A DNA stretch of 64,000 nt from Amycolatopsis tolypomycina (GCF_900105945.1 NZ_FNSO01000004.1:3534001-3598000); one strand, 5' to 3'; positions 51,144 through 60,234 are shown, counted from the first letter of the stretch. Program-made: numbers and translations. Notes: a model not told the origin generated them from the sequence alone.

Positions 51144-52340
51144 ATGACGGACGCGGTGATCGTCGACGCGGTACGGACCCCGATCGGCAAGGGCAAGCCG
51201 AACGGCAGCCTGGCCGGGGTGCACCCGGTCGACCTGCACGCCCACGCCCTGCGTTCGCTCGTCGAGCGCACCGGCCTCGACCCGGCCCGGATCGACGACG
51301 TCATCAGCGGCGCGGTCGGCCAGATCGGCGAGCAGAGCATGAACACCGCTCGCTGGGCGGCGCTGGCCGCCGGGCTGCCGGAGTCGGTGCCCGCGGTGAC
51401 GGTCGACCGCCAGTGCGGCAGCAGCCAGCAGGCCGTCCACTTCGCCGCGCAGGGTGTCATCGCCGGCGCGTACGACGTCGTCATCGCCTCCGGCGTCGAG
51501 TCGATGAGCCGGGTGCCGATGGGCAGCCAGGTGGCCGGGCGCGACCCGTTCGGCCCGCAGGTCGCCGCCCGCTACCCCGACGGGCTGGTGCCGCAGGGCA
51601 TCAGCGCGGAGCTGATCGCCGCGAAGTGGGGCTTCACCCGAGCGCAGCTGGACGAGTTCGCCGCGGAAAGCCACCAGCGCGCGGCGAAGGCGTGGGCCGA
51701 CGGCAAGTTCACCGGCGAAGTGGCACCGCTCAAGGCCCCCGGCCCCGACGGCGTGCTCGCCGACGTCACCACCGACGAGACGGTGCGCCCCGGCACCACC
51801 CCGGAGATCCTGGCCGGGCTGAAGCCGGCGTTCCGCGCCGACATCTGGGAGCACCGCTTCCCCGGCCTCGGCTGGCACACCACGGCGGGCAACTCGTCAC
51901 CGATCAACGACGGCGCCGCGGCGCTCCTGATCACCAGCAGCGAAACGGCCACCGCACTGGGCCTCAGGCCACGAGCCCGCATCCACAGTTTCGCCGTCGC
52001 GGGCGACGACCCCCTCCTGATGCTGACGGGCGTCATCCCGGCAACCCGCAAGGTCCTGGCGCGGGCGGGCCTGGAGGTGTCGGACATCGACGCGTTCGAG
52101 GTCAACGAGGCGTTCGCCAGCGTCGTACTGGCCTGGCAGCGGGAGATCGGCGCAGACCCGGCGAAGGTCAACATCAACGGCGGCGCCATCGCCCTCGGCC
52201 ACCCCCTGGGCGGCAGCGGAGCCAGGCTGGCGACGACGCTGCTGTCGGTCCTGGAGCAGACGGGCGGCCGCTACGGCCTCCAGACGATGTGCGAAGCGGG
52301 CGGCCTCGCCAACGCCACGATCATCGAGCGCCTGGACTGA
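51144..52340 (+). CDS. Thiolase (acetyl-CoA acetyltransferase)
   Basis: The 398-residue thiolase has the acylated Cys in Asp-Arg-Gln-Cys-Gly-Ser-Ser near residue 91, Asn-Glu-Ala-Phe-Ala near 315, Gly-Gly-Ala-Ile-Ala-Leu-Gly-His-Pro-Leu-Gly-Gly-Ser-Gly near 348 and the second Cys in Met-Cys-Glu-Ala-Gly-Gly near 383. The last motif departs from the usual Cys-x-Gly-Gly-Gly. It either condenses acetyl-CoA or cleaves 3-oxoacyl-CoA. A GAGGAGG site precedes the ATG at 51144; the longer frame upstream has no support. Confidence 0.9.
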   Translation: MTDAVIVDAVRTPIGKGKPNGSLAGVHPVDLHAHALRSLVERTGLDPARIDDVISGAVGQIGEQSMNTARWAALAAGLPESVPAVTVDRQCGSSQQAVHFAAQGVIAGAYDVVIASGVESMSRVPMGSQVAGRDPFGPQVAARYPDGLVPQGISAELIAAKWGFTRAQLDEFAAESHQRAAKAWADGKFTGEVAPLKAPGPDGVLADVTTDETVRPGTTPEILAGLKPAFRADIWEHRFPGLGWHTTAGNSSPINDGAAALLITSSETATALGLRPRARIHSFAVAGDDPLLMLTGVIPATRKVLARAGLEVSDIDAFEVNEAFASVVLAWQREIGADPAKVNINGGAIALGHPLGGSGARLATTLLSVLEQTGGRYGLQTMCEAGGLANATIIERLD

Positions 52341-52376
52341 CCGGACAATCGGGCTTCGGGGTTGCGGACAGCAGCA

Positions 52377-53315
52377 TCACTCAGGCGGCTCCTCGACCCC
52401 GTCCCGCTCGGCCCACTCCAGCAACGGCTCGAGCGAGAACACAGCGTCGTCGATCCCGGCATGCAGATCCCCCACCTCGGCAAACCGCCCAGGGACGGTG
52501 GCGATGGTGAAATCCCCAGGCTCGGCATCATCGATTTCCGACCAGAGGATCGGCGTCGACACCGTCCCTTCCGGATTCCCCCGGACCGAGTAGGCGCTGG
52601 CAATCGTGTGGTCCCGAGCGTTCTGGTTGTAGTCGACGAACAGCAGCCGCGGATCGCGGTCCTTCCGCCACCAGGTGGTCGTGACGTCGTCCGGAGCCCG
52701 CCGTTCGACCTCGTGAGCGAACGCCAGCGCGGCCCGGCGCACGTCGGGGAAGCCCCACCGAGGCTCGATCCGGACGTAGACGTGCAGGCCACGTCCCCCG
52801 GAGGTCTTCGGCCACCCGACCGCGCCGAGCTCGTCGAGGATCTCGTGGACGACGTGCGCGACCCGCCGAACCCGGTCGTACCCGCACTCGGGCATCGGGT
52901 CGAGGTCGATCCGCCACTCGTCGGGCTTCTCGGTGTCGGCCCGCCGCGAGTTCCACGGGTGGAACTCCACAGTGGACATCTGCACGGCCCAGGCGACGTG
53001 CGCGAGTTCGGTGACGCACAGTTCGTCGGCGTGCCGGTTGTAGCGCGGAAAGGTGACCCGCACGGTCTCCAGCCACGGCGGCGCGCCGTTCGGGACCCGT
53101 TTCTGGTGCACCTTCTCCCCCGCCACACCGGACGGGAAGCGGTGCAGCATGCAGGGGCGTTCGCGCAGGGCGTTGACGATGCCGTCGCCCACCGAGAGGT
53201 AGTAGTTGACCAGGTCGAGCTTGGTTTCGCCGCGGGCCGGGAAGTAGACGCGGTCCGGGTTGGAGATCCGCACGGTGTGCGGGCCGACTTCGAGCTCAAC
53301 AGCCTTGCCTGCCAT
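52377..53315 (-). CDS. LigD-type polymerase/primase domain protein (NHEJ)
   Basis: The 312-residue stand-alone PolDom of the archaeo-eukaryotic primase superfamily is as found in bacterial LigD. The catalytic metal Asp pair is in Arg-Ile-Asp-Leu-Asp-Pro near residue 143. Lys-Thr-Ser-Gly-Gly-Arg-Gly-Leu-His-Val and Phe-Val-Asp-Tyr-Asn-Gln-Asn-Ala-Arg complete the nucleotide site. It fills gaps with ribonucleotides during end joining with Ku. No ku or ligase gene is adjacent in the window. Confidence 0.88.
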   Translation of the reverse strand: MAGKAVELEVGPHTVRISNPDRVYFPARGETKLDLVNYYLSVGDGIVNALRERPCMLHRFPSGVAGEKVHQKRVPNGAPPWLETVRVTFPRYNRHADELCVTELAHVAWAVQMSTVEFHPWNSRRADTEKPDEWRIDLDPMPECGYDRVRRVAHVVHEILDELGAVGWPKTSGGRGLHVYVRIEPRWGFPDVRRAALAFAHEVERRAPDDVTTTWWRKDRDPRLLFVDYNQNARDHTIASAYSVRGNPEGTVSTPILWSEIDDAEPGDFTIATVPGRFAEVGDLHAGIDDAVFSLEPLLEWAERDGVEEPPE

Positions 53316-53345
53316 GGGTCAGACGCTACTCGCTACGGTGGCCGG

Positions 53346-54182
53346 GTGAGCCTTCCGACAGACGGTCACGTGCACACCGAATGGTCATGGGACACGGTCA
53401 CCGGCTCGATGCTCGGCTCGTGCGAACGGGCGCTCGAGCTGGGCCTGCCGTCGGTGGCGTTCACCGAGCACGCAGACCTGACGTCATGGCTGATCCCGGA
53501 GCCGATCCGGCCGCTCCTGCCGGACCACTTCCGGGTGCGGCTGCGCCCGGACGGCGTCCTGGAGCCGCCGGACCTCGACGTTTCCGGGTACCTGGCGTGC
53601 GTCGAAGAGTGCCGGGAGCGGTTTCCGTCGTTGCGGATCCTGTCCGGTGTGGAGCTGAGCGAGCCGCATTGGCACGGCCCTCGTGCGGACGCACTGCTGG
53701 CGGCCCACGACTTCGACCGCGTGCTGGGTTCGGTGCACTCCCTGCGGGAGGGCGGGCACCACCACGAGCTGACCGTGGTGTCGGGCCGGCCGCCGGGTGA
53801 GCTGCTGCGGGCCTACCTCGGCGAGGTACTGGAGCTGGTGGAGTCGACGGCGGACTTCGCGGTCCTCGCCCACATCGACTACGCACTGCGTTCGTGGCCG
53901 GCCGAGGGCCCCCCGTTCGTGGCGACGGACTTCGAGGAGGAGTTCCGCACGGTGCTGCGCGCGTTGAAGGCGAGCGGGCGGGCGCTGGAGGTGAACACGA
54001 AGGTGCCACTGCCGGCCGAGGTGGTGCGGTGGTGGTTCGAGGCAGGCGGCCCGGCGGTGACGTTCGGCAGCGACGCCCACGAGCCAGGCCTGGTCGGCCA
54101 CGGCTTCACGGCGGCGGCAGCACTGGCAGAGGCCAGCGGCTTCCGCCCCGGCCATACCCCACACGACTTCTGGCGCCGCTGA
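53346..54182 (+). CDS. PHP-domain phosphoesterase (histidinol-phosphatase-like)
   Basis: The 278-residue PHP protein has Asp-Gly-His-Val-His-Thr-Glu-Trp-Ser at the N-terminus, Phe-Thr-Glu-His-Ala-Asp near 40, Leu-Gly-Ser-Val-His near 130, His-Ile-Asp near 180 and Gly-Ser-Asp-Ala-His-Glu near 246, the metal ligands of the family. It resembles HisJ-type histidinol phosphatases but could be another phosphoesterase. GTG start. It is divergent from the LigD-like gene by 30 bp. Confidence 0.82.
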   Translation: MSLPTDGHVHTEWSWDTVTGSMLGSCERALELGLPSVAFTEHADLTSWLIPEPIRPLLPDHFRVRLRPDGVLEPPDLDVSGYLACVEECRERFPSLRILSGVELSEPHWHGPRADALLAAHDFDRVLGSVHSLREGGHHHELTVVSGRPPGELLRAYLGEVLELVESTADFAVLAHIDYALRSWPAEGPPFVATDFEEEFRTVLRALKASGRALEVNTKVPLPAEVVRWWFEAGGPAVTFGSDAHEPGLVGHGFTAAAALAEASGFRPGHTPHDFWRR

Positions 54183-54203
54183 CGCACCCCGGCCCCCAGC
54201 CTC

Positions 54204-54292
54204 ATGCGCCCCAATGTGGCGTTCGGTGCGTCCAACGCACCGAACGCCACATTGGGTGCGTTCAACGCAACCAACGCCACATTGGGGCGCAT
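54204..54292. repeat. Composite inverted repeat element, 89 bp
   Basis: The outer 20-bp arms (54204-54223 and 54273-54292) are perfect inverted repeats. Inside, 54210-54256 forms a separate perfect 22-bp stem with a 3-nt loop. The core AACGCCACATTGGG occurs three times in the two orientations. It lies between the convergent PHP and DHA2 exporter genes, so it may also terminate both. Such intergenic palindromes look like a dispersed repeat family of this genome. Confidence 0.9.
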
Positions 54293-54333
54293 GGAGTCGG
54301 GGCCTGCGCCGCCCGTCAGGCGAGGGCGTGGCG

Positions 54334-56346
54334 TCAGGTGAGGGCGTGGCGGCCGTAGGCGCGGGACTCCGCGCTCTGGTCCATCAGCCGGGCCGCGACC
54401 CGCCCGATCGCCGCGTCCAGTTCGGCTCGGCTGCCCGGGCCCCAATCGCCCAGGCGGTCGGCCAGCCAGTCGTGCCAGGCCTGGACCACCTTCCCGAACT
54501 CCGCCTGCCCCGCGGCCGTCAGCTCCCAGCCGTCGCGCGTGTACCGCAGGTGGCCCGTCAGCTCCAGGCGGTTGAACGCCGGCTCCAGCACCGGTGCGGG
54601 CACGCCGAAGAACGCTCCGATCTCCCCCAGCGTCGCCGGCGAACCGCGGCGTTGCCGCAGGTGGACCTGCAGCAGGCACCAGATCCCGCCCTCGTCCAGC
54701 TCGGTGCCCGCGCGGGAGACGATCGCCGGTGCCACCTTGCGGCGTTCGCGGAAGAACAGCGTTGCCACCGCGCGTTCGAGCTCGCTGTCGTCCGTGCGCG
54801 CCTCCGGCATCGCGAAGCCGTCGCCCAGGTCCGGGGCCGCCGCGCGGGCCGTGTCGCGTAGCGGGGCCTCCTTCAGGAAGAACGCCAGTGCGAACGCCAC
54901 CAAGCCGACCGGTGCCGCCGCCAGGAACACCACGTGCAGTGAGTCGCTGTACGCGCGGATCACCGGCGCCGACACCGACGGAGGCAGCGCGTGCAACGCC
55001 CGCGGGTCGACGCCCGGCGGCACCGGGAGCGCCGCCAGCTTCGGCGTCAGCTGGTTGGCGTACACCGTGCCGAAGATCGCCGCGCCGAACGAGCTGCCGA
55101 TCGACCTGAGGAACGTCACGCCCGAGGTCGCGACGCCGAGGTCGGCGTAGTCCACCGTGTTCTGCACCGCGATCGTCAGCACCTGCATGCCGAGCCCGAT
55201 GCCGAGGCCCAGCACCGCCATGTACGCCGACGCCTCCCAGAACCCGGTGTCGGTGTCCAGCCGCGAAAGCAGGTACAGCCCGATCGTCATGCCCGCCGCG
55301 CCCACCAGCGGGAAGACCTTGTAGCGCCCGGTGCGGCTCACCGCGTAGCCCGCGGCGATCGACGCCACGAGCAGTGCCAGCACCATCGGCAGCAGCCGGA
55401 CCCCGGACGTCGTCGCGGACGTGCCCTGGACGTACTGCATGTACGTCGGCAGGTACGACAGCGCGCCCAGCATCGCGAACCCGACGACGAAGCTCATGAT
55501 CCCGCCGACGGTGAACACCGGGTTGCGGAACAGCCGCATCGGCAGCATCGGCTCCTTCGCCCGCAGCTCGACGACGACGAACGCGGCCAGCAGCACCACC
55601 GAGCCGATCGCCATCCCGATGATCACCGGCGAGCCCCACGCGTACTGCGTGCCGCCCCAGCTCGTCACCAGGGTCAGGCCGGTCGCGGCGAGGCCGACGA
55701 GCAGGATGCCGAGGTAGTCGATCACCGGCTTGACCACCGCACGCGCGTTCGGCATCGCCGTGGACGCCACCACCAGCACCACGACGACCAGCGGGATGTT
55801 CACGTAGAACGCCCACCGCCACGAGAGGTGGTCGACGAAGAAGCCGCCGAGCATCGGGCCGGCCACCGTCACCACGCCGAACACCGAGCCGAGCACGCCC
55901 TGGTACCGGCCGCGCTCGCGCAGCGGGACGACGTCGGCGATGAGCGCGGTCGACGTCACCATCAGCCCACCGCCGCCCAGGCCCTGCACCGCGCGCCAGA
56001 CGATCAGCCACACCATGCTGTCGGCGAACCCGGCGCAGAACGAGCCGACGCCGAACACGACGACCGACAGCTGGAACATCAGCTTGCGGCCGAACAGGTC
56101 GCCGAGCTTGCCGACGACGACGGTCATGATCGTCTCGGCGAGCAGGTACGACGTGACCACCCAGGACAGGTGCCCGGCGCCGCCGAGGTCGCCGACGATG
56201 GTCGGCAGCGCGGTCCCGACGATGGTCTGGTCCAGCGCGGCCAGCAGCATGCCGAGCAGCACGGCGCCGAAGACGGCGTTGACCCGGCCGCGGCTCAGGG
56301 CGGGCGGCACCGCCGCGCCGGGGGTGACCTCCGCGGTGGCCGTCAT
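54334..56346 (-). CDS. DHA2-type MFS multidrug exporter with C-terminal winged-helix extension
   Basis: The 670-residue protein has a 14-helix EmrB/QacA-type transporter (about 1-505) with Ala-Leu-Asp-Gln-Thr-Ile-Val near residue 37 and Gly-Lys-Leu-Gly-Asp-Leu-Phe-Gly-Arg-Lys (motif A) near 80. The last about 165 residues are soluble and look like a MarR-type winged helix ending in Leu-Thr-Ala-Ala-Gly-Gln-Ala-Glu-Phe and a dimerisation-like helix. The fused domain may sense a ligand or bind DNA. There is no linked resistance regulator gene. Confidence 0.85.
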   Translation of the reverse strand: MTATAEVTPGAAVPPALSRGRVNAVFGAVLLGMLLAALDQTIVGTALPTIVGDLGGAGHLSWVVTSYLLAETIMTVVVGKLGDLFGRKLMFQLSVVVFGVGSFCAGFADSMVWLIVWRAVQGLGGGGLMVTSTALIADVVPLRERGRYQGVLGSVFGVVTVAGPMLGGFFVDHLSWRWAFYVNIPLVVVVLVVASTAMPNARAVVKPVIDYLGILLVGLAATGLTLVTSWGGTQYAWGSPVIIGMAIGSVVLLAAFVVVELRAKEPMLPMRLFRNPVFTVGGIMSFVVGFAMLGALSYLPTYMQYVQGTSATTSGVRLLPMVLALLVASIAAGYAVSRTGRYKVFPLVGAAGMTIGLYLLSRLDTDTGFWEASAYMAVLGLGIGLGMQVLTIAVQNTVDYADLGVATSGVTFLRSIGSSFGAAIFGTVYANQLTPKLAALPVPPGVDPRALHALPPSVSAPVIRAYSDSLHVVFLAAAPVGLVAFALAFFLKEAPLRDTARAAAPDLGDGFAMPEARTDDSELERAVATLFFRERRKVAPAIVSRAGTELDEGGIWCLLQVHLRQRRGSPATLGEIGAFFGVPAPVLEPAFNRLELTGHLRYTRDGWELTAAGQAEFGKVVQAWHDWLADRLGDWGPGSRAELDAAIGRVAARLMDQSAESRAYGRHALT

Positions 56347-56404
56347 CTCTCCAAGCTAGTAGCCGGTGTCCACTGTGGATAGCCACCCGTTCCGGTGGTC
56401 CGCC

Positions 56405-57241
56405 TCAGAGCCGCCAGCGCTCCCGCGGCGGCGATTCGAGGGCGAGCTCGCCCGCGACGGCCGCGGCGATCTGCTCCACGGTCCAGGTTTCCCGGTGCAG
56501 GACGGGCCGGATGACGGCCGGCTGCCGGACGGCGTGCAGGTGCCCGTCGGCCAGCCGCAGTACTTGGCCGGTGACGCCGGCGGAAAGGTCGCTGAGCAGG
56601 TAGGTCACCAGCGGCGCCACCCGTTCCGGTGGTGGCGCGTCGGGATTGCCCTTCGGATCGGCCGCCATCAGCCGGGTCCAGGCGATCGGGCTGACGGCGT
56701 TGACGCGCACCCCGTGGTCCGCCAGGTCCGTGGCCCACGAGTAGGTCATCGACGCCACCGCGCCCTTCGACGCCGAGTACGCGGCGGCGCGGGGCTGGCC
56801 GATCATGGACCCCGAGGTGACGTTCACGATGACGCCGCGGCCCTGCGCGCACATGACTTTCGCGGCCGCGGTGCCACAGTGGAGCGGCCCCAGCACGTTG
56901 GTCTCGACCAGCGCCCGGGTCCGCTCGGGATCGTCGTCTTCCCACGGCGGCGCGTGGTAGCCGACGGCGGCGTTGTTGACGAGCCCGTCCAGCGCCCCGA
57001 ACCGCTTGGCGCACAGGGAGATCAGCGACCGGGCGTACCCGGCGTCGGCCACCGACCCGACGCTCGCGACCGCGGTCCCGCCGTCGGCCACGATCGCGGT
57101 CACGGTCTCGCAGGCCGGTTCGGCGTCGACGTCGTTGACGACGACCGCCGCGCCGTTTCCGGCCGCGTGCCGCGCGAAAGCCCGCCCCAGCCCACGTCCC
57201 GCGCCGGTGATCACGACCGCCCGCCCGTCCAGGAAGCCCAT
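56405..57241 (-). CDS. Short-chain dehydrogenase/reductase
   Basis: The 278-residue classical SDR has Thr-Gly-Ala-Gly-Arg-Gly-Leu-Gly near residue 12, Asn-Asn-Ala-Ala near 91, catalytic Ser in Val-Thr-Ser-Gly-Ser, and Tyr-Ser-Ala-Ser-Lys near 157. It resembles steroid/3-hydroxyacyl dehydrogenases with an extra C-terminal tail of about 40 residues. The substrate is unknown. It is followed on the same strand by the DHA2 exporter. Confidence 0.85.
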   Translation of the reverse strand: MGFLDGRAVVITGAGRGLGRAFARHAAGNGAAVVVNDVDAEPACETVTAIVADGGTAVASVGSVADAGYARSLISLCAKRFGALDGLVNNAAVGYHAPPWEDDDPERTRALVETNVLGPLHCGTAAAKVMCAQGRGVIVNVTSGSMIGQPRAAAYSASKGAVASMTYSWATDLADHGVRVNAVSPIAWTRLMAADPKGNPDAPPPERVAPLVTYLLSDLSAGVTGQVLRLADGHLHAVRQPAVIRPVLHRETWTVEQIAAAVAGELALESPPRERWRL

Positions 57242-57267
57242 GTCCTCCAGTGTGACGCGAGAACGGC

Positions 57268-57720
57268 TCAGGTGCGCGTCAAGGCCACCAGAAACGGGCG
57301 GAACCCGTGCGCACGGTAGAAAGCGAGTGCACCGGCGTTCTGCGCGTACGCCTGCACACTCATTTCGCTCGCGCCGCGCTCGCGGGCCCAGGCCAGAAAC
57401 CGGTCCACGAGCGCGCCGCCGATGCCTTCGCGACGGCGCTCGGGAGCGACGCGCATGCTCTCGAGCACGGCCGTCACGGCGTCCGGCCGCAGCGGGTCCG
57501 GCCGGCGCAGCCGCCCGATCAGGTGGCCCGCGCCGCCGTCGGCCAGCAGGCACAGGCACTGCGGGTCTTCGACGAGACCCGCGTAGTAGGAGTGGCCTTC
57601 GCGGGCGGGCCAGCCGGTGTCCATGAACGGGTCGTGACGCCCGCCGTCCTCGGCGAACAACGCCGCGGCCGACGCGACCAGCACGGGAACGTCCTCGGCA
57701 CGACATTCGGAAACAGTCAT
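57268..57720 (-). CDS. GNAT N-acetyltransferase
   Basis: The 150-residue protein has the acetyl-CoA motif Arg-Arg-Glu-Gly-Ile-Gly-Gly-Ala near residue 96 and a closing Ala-Phe-Tyr-Arg-Ala-His-Gly-Phe. The ATG at 57720 lies only 14 bp from the transposase stop, so the original upstream sequence has been displaced by the IS element. The AGGAGC at the element border now acts as its ribosome site. Confidence 0.82.
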   Translation of the reverse strand: MTVSECRAEDVPVLVASAAALFAEDGGRHDPFMDTGWPAREGHSYYAGLVEDPQCLCLLADGGAGHLIGRLRRPDPLRPDAVTAVLESMRVAPERRREGIGGALVDRFLAWARERGASEMSVQAYAQNAGALAFYRAHGFRPFLVALTRT

Positions 57721-57725
57721 CCGTT

Positions 57726-58872
57726 GCTCCTATGTCAAGCCGCTGCGGGGAGCGTGGTTGGTTGTTGGGTCGTGTCGTGGTGGAGGGTGTTGTAGACGAC
57801 GCGGGCGAGGCGTCGTTTGAGGGCGCGGAGTGCTTCCATGGTGGTGTCTCCGGTGGTTCGGCGTCGGTGGATGTAGTCGCGGCCGGGGCCGGCCAGGCGG
57901 GTTTGGGTGACGGCGATGCGGTGCAGCGCGGCGTTGAGTTGTCGGTTGCCGCCGCGGGCGAGGCGGTGTCGGTTTGTCTTGCCGGAGGAGGCGGGGATGG
58001 GGGCGACGCCGGCGTGCATGGCGAAGCAGGCTTCGGAGCGGAACCGGGTCACGTTGGCGGTTTCGCCGACGATTTTCGCTGCGGTCAGGGCACCGCAGCC
58101 GGGTATGGCGAGCAGGCGGGGTGCGAGGTGAGCCATCCGCTGGGCGAGTTCCCGCTCCAGTGCGTTGGCGCGGACGGTGAGTGCCCGGATGTCGGTGACC
58201 AGCTCGGTGGCGATGCGCACCACCATCGATGCCGGCTGCTGGGCCAGCCAGGCGGTGAGCCGGTCGAGTTCGCAGAGCCGGTCCAGGCTGCGGGCGGTGG
58301 GGTCGAGTTCGGGGTCGAGTTCGTGTAGGTGCCAGCGCAGCCGGTTCTGCATCTGGGTGCGGGTGTTGACCAGGTCTTCGCGGTGGTCGACGAGCAGTTT
58401 GACCTCGCGGGAGACGCTGTCGTGTGTGGCGGCCGGCAGGTTCGGTTCGCGCAGCGCGGCCCGGGCGATGGCCAGTGCGTCGATCGGGTCTGACTTGCCG
58501 CGCGTGCGCGCCGAGGAGCGAGCTCCGGCCATCAGCTTCGGCGGGACCCGGACCACGGTCTGGCCTGCGGCGAGCAGCGCTCGTTCCAGCCGGGTCGACA
58601 CGTGCCGGCAGTCCTCCACCGCGAACGTCAGCTCGGTGTCTGGCCAGTTGCGCAGTGCCCAGCGCAGCAGCTGCCGGTGACCGGCATCGGTCGCGCGCAC
58701 CGTCTTCTGGTCGAGTTTGCGCCCTACCTGCTCGACCGCGACCGCGGTGTGGGTGTTCTTGTGGACATCGATACCCAGCATCACCACCATGGGGATGGTC
58801 TCCTTCCAGCTCGAAGGGACGGCTGGGCCGGCCGGCGGACACACCTCAGTGGGGGCGCTGCCACGCTCCTAT
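57726..58872 (-). mobile_element. IS110-family insertion sequence, apparent span between 8-bp direct repeats
   Basis: The transposase gene is bracketed by the direct repeat GCTCCTAT at 57726-57733 and 58865-58872. No terminal inverted repeats are visible, as expected for IS110 elements. The true left end may lie further right, because this family usually keeps a non-coding end of one to two hundred bases that encodes the bridge RNA. Confidence 0.7.
57735..58790 (-). CDS. IS110-family DEDD transposase
   Basis: The 351-residue transposase has a RuvC-like N-terminus with Leu-Gly-Ile-Asp-Val-His-Lys, Ala-Val-Glu-Asp-Cys, and Lys-Ser-Asp-Pro-Ile-Asp-Ala supplying the DEDD residues. The C-terminal Tnp domain has Ile-Pro-Gly-Cys-Gly and the serine motif Ser-Ser-Gly-Lys-Thr-Asn-Arg followed by Arg-Gly-Gly-Asn-Arg. 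The frame is open to 58844; the ATG at 58790 begins the conserved region. It appears intact and possibly active. Confidence 0.92.
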   Translation of the reverse strand: MVVMLGIDVHKNTHTAVAVEQVGRKLDQKTVRATDAGHRQLLRWALRNWPDTELTFAVEDCRHVSTRLERALLAAGQTVVRVPPKLMAGARSSARTRGKSDPIDALAIARAALREPNLPAATHDSVSREVKLLVDHREDLVNTRTQMQNRLRWHLHELDPELDPTARSLDRLCELDRLTAWLAQQPASMVVRIATELVTDIRALTVRANALERELAQRMAHLAPRLLAIPGCGALTAAKIVGETANVTRFRSEACFAMHAGVAPIPASSGKTNRHRLARGGNRQLNAALHRIAVTQTRLAGPGRDYIHRRRTTGDTTMEALRALKRRLARVVYNTLHHDTTQQPTTLPAAA

Positions 58873-59064
58873 CAAGTCACGCCGGTCGGCCCTGGCTCAC
58901 CGGTGACCGGCACAACGCATGATCGCCAACCCGCAAGCAGGTGGCAGCGACGCTACGAGCCAGGTCACCAGCGGCCAGGATCCCAACCACCGCAACAGCG
59001 GCAACACCACCCTGACACTGACAGCGACGCTAACGACTTCGTTTTTGGCTGTAAACAACCACTT
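58873..59064. other. Non-coding stretch between IS110 and the glycosyltransferase
   Basis: About 190 bp without a credible gene. It contains several short related segments (for example gacgcta and gccaggt motifs repeated) that could pair into stems. It may belong to the IS left end and its bridge RNA, or be the old 3' region of the glycosyltransferase transcript. Confidence 0.35.
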
Positions 59065-60234
59065 TCAGAGCGCCAGGTGCGCCAGGCTCTCCAACGCCAG
59101 CTGTTCCAGGTGCCCCGCGGCCGCCGTGCTCCCGCCCGCCGCGTGGAACGACGCCGCCACCCGCTCGGCCGCCCGCCGGTACGACGGCTCCGTCAGGACC
59201 TCCTCGACCGCCGTCGCGATGCGGGGTGCGTCCGCGCGGCCGAACCGCAGCCGGACGCCCGCGCCCGCGGCGACCACCTGGGCCGCCACGATCGGCTGGT
59301 CGTCGCGGATCGGGGCGACGACCAGCGGGAGGCCGTGCCAGAGCGTTTCGCAGACCGTGTTGTGGCCCGCATGGCACAGCACCGCGTCGACCCGGGGCAG
59401 CAGCGGCAGCTGCGGGACCTGCGGCCGCACCAGCACGTTCGGCGGGACGTCGCCGAGCACGCCGCCCGGGTCGGCGATCACCGCGCGCGCGGGCAGGCCC
59501 GCGAACGCCTCCGCCGTCGCCGCCAGGAACCCGGCGCCCGCCGCCGTGTTGGCCGTGCCGAGCGAGACCAGGACGGTCGGCCGCAACGGGTCCAGCCACT
59601 CCCACGGGAAGTCCGTCGTGGCCGGGCGCGCGCCGAGCGCGGGCCCGACGAGCCGGACCGACGGCGGCAGGGCGGCCGGGCCGAGCAGTTCGCGGGTCGT
59701 GAAGGCGAGCACGCCGTGCGGGGAGAACCGCGGGTCGGCGGCACCCCGGCCGCCCGCGATCCGCGCGCGCAGGCCGTCGAGCAGCGAGCCGACCCACTCC
59801 CCGACCTTCGGCATGCCGGCCAGCGGGTCGACGAGCTCGGCCGACGTCGTCGCCGACGTGACCCACGGCAGGCCGGCGGCTTCGGCGAGCAGCCCGCCGG
59901 CCACTGCCTGCTGGTCGGCGACCACGACGTGGGGCTCGAACGCCGCCAGCGCCGCGGCCACGCCGGGCGCCATCGCGTCGGCGAGCGGGACGAGGAAGTC
60001 CTGCCAGAGGAACCGCAGTGCCGCCGGGCCCTTGAGCTCGGCCGGGCGCACCGGCAGGTCGGGGGGCACGGCGCAGGCGAACACGAGTGCTTCCGGGCCG
60101 GCCAGCTGCCAGAGCAGCTCGTCGTGGCCCGCCCAGGCGACCTCGTGGCCGCGCGCGGTGAGTTCGGCCGCCACGCCGACGGCCGGGTTGACGTGCCCGA
60201 CCAGGGGCGGGACGACGAAGAGGAACCGGGCCAC
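59065..60234 (-). CDS. MGT-type glycosyltransferase (GT1, UGT-like)
   Basis: The 389-residue glycosyltransferase has the N-terminal Pro-Leu-Val-Gly-His-Val-Asn-Pro motif of macrolide-type enzymes, Val-Ser-Leu-Gly-Thr-Ala-Asn near residue 226, and the donor signature His-Ala-Gly-His-Asn-Thr-Val-Cys-Glu-Thr-Leu with Asp-Asp-Gln-Pro near 300. It should transfer a nucleotide-activated sugar to a small acceptor. The GTG start shares one base with the TAG of the upstream hydrolase gene. It belongs to the biosynthetic operon that enters from the right edge. Confidence 0.88.
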   Translation of the reverse strand: MARFLFVVPPLVGHVNPAVGVAAELTARGHEVAWAGHDELLWQLAGPEALVFACAVPPDLPVRPAELKGPAALRFLWQDFLVPLADAMAPGVAAALAAFEPHVVVADQQAVAGGLLAEAAGLPWVTSATTSAELVDPLAGMPKVGEWVGSLLDGLRARIAGGRGAADPRFSPHGVLAFTTRELLGPAALPPSVRLVGPALGARPATTDFPWEWLDPLRPTVLVSLGTANTAAGAGFLAATAEAFAGLPARAVIADPGGVLGDVPPNVLVRPQVPQLPLLPRVDAVLCHAGHNTVCETLWHGLPLVVAPIRDDQPIVAAQVVAAGAGVRLRFGRADAPRIATAVEEVLTEPSYRRAAERVAASFHAAGGSTAAAGHLEQLALESLAHLAL

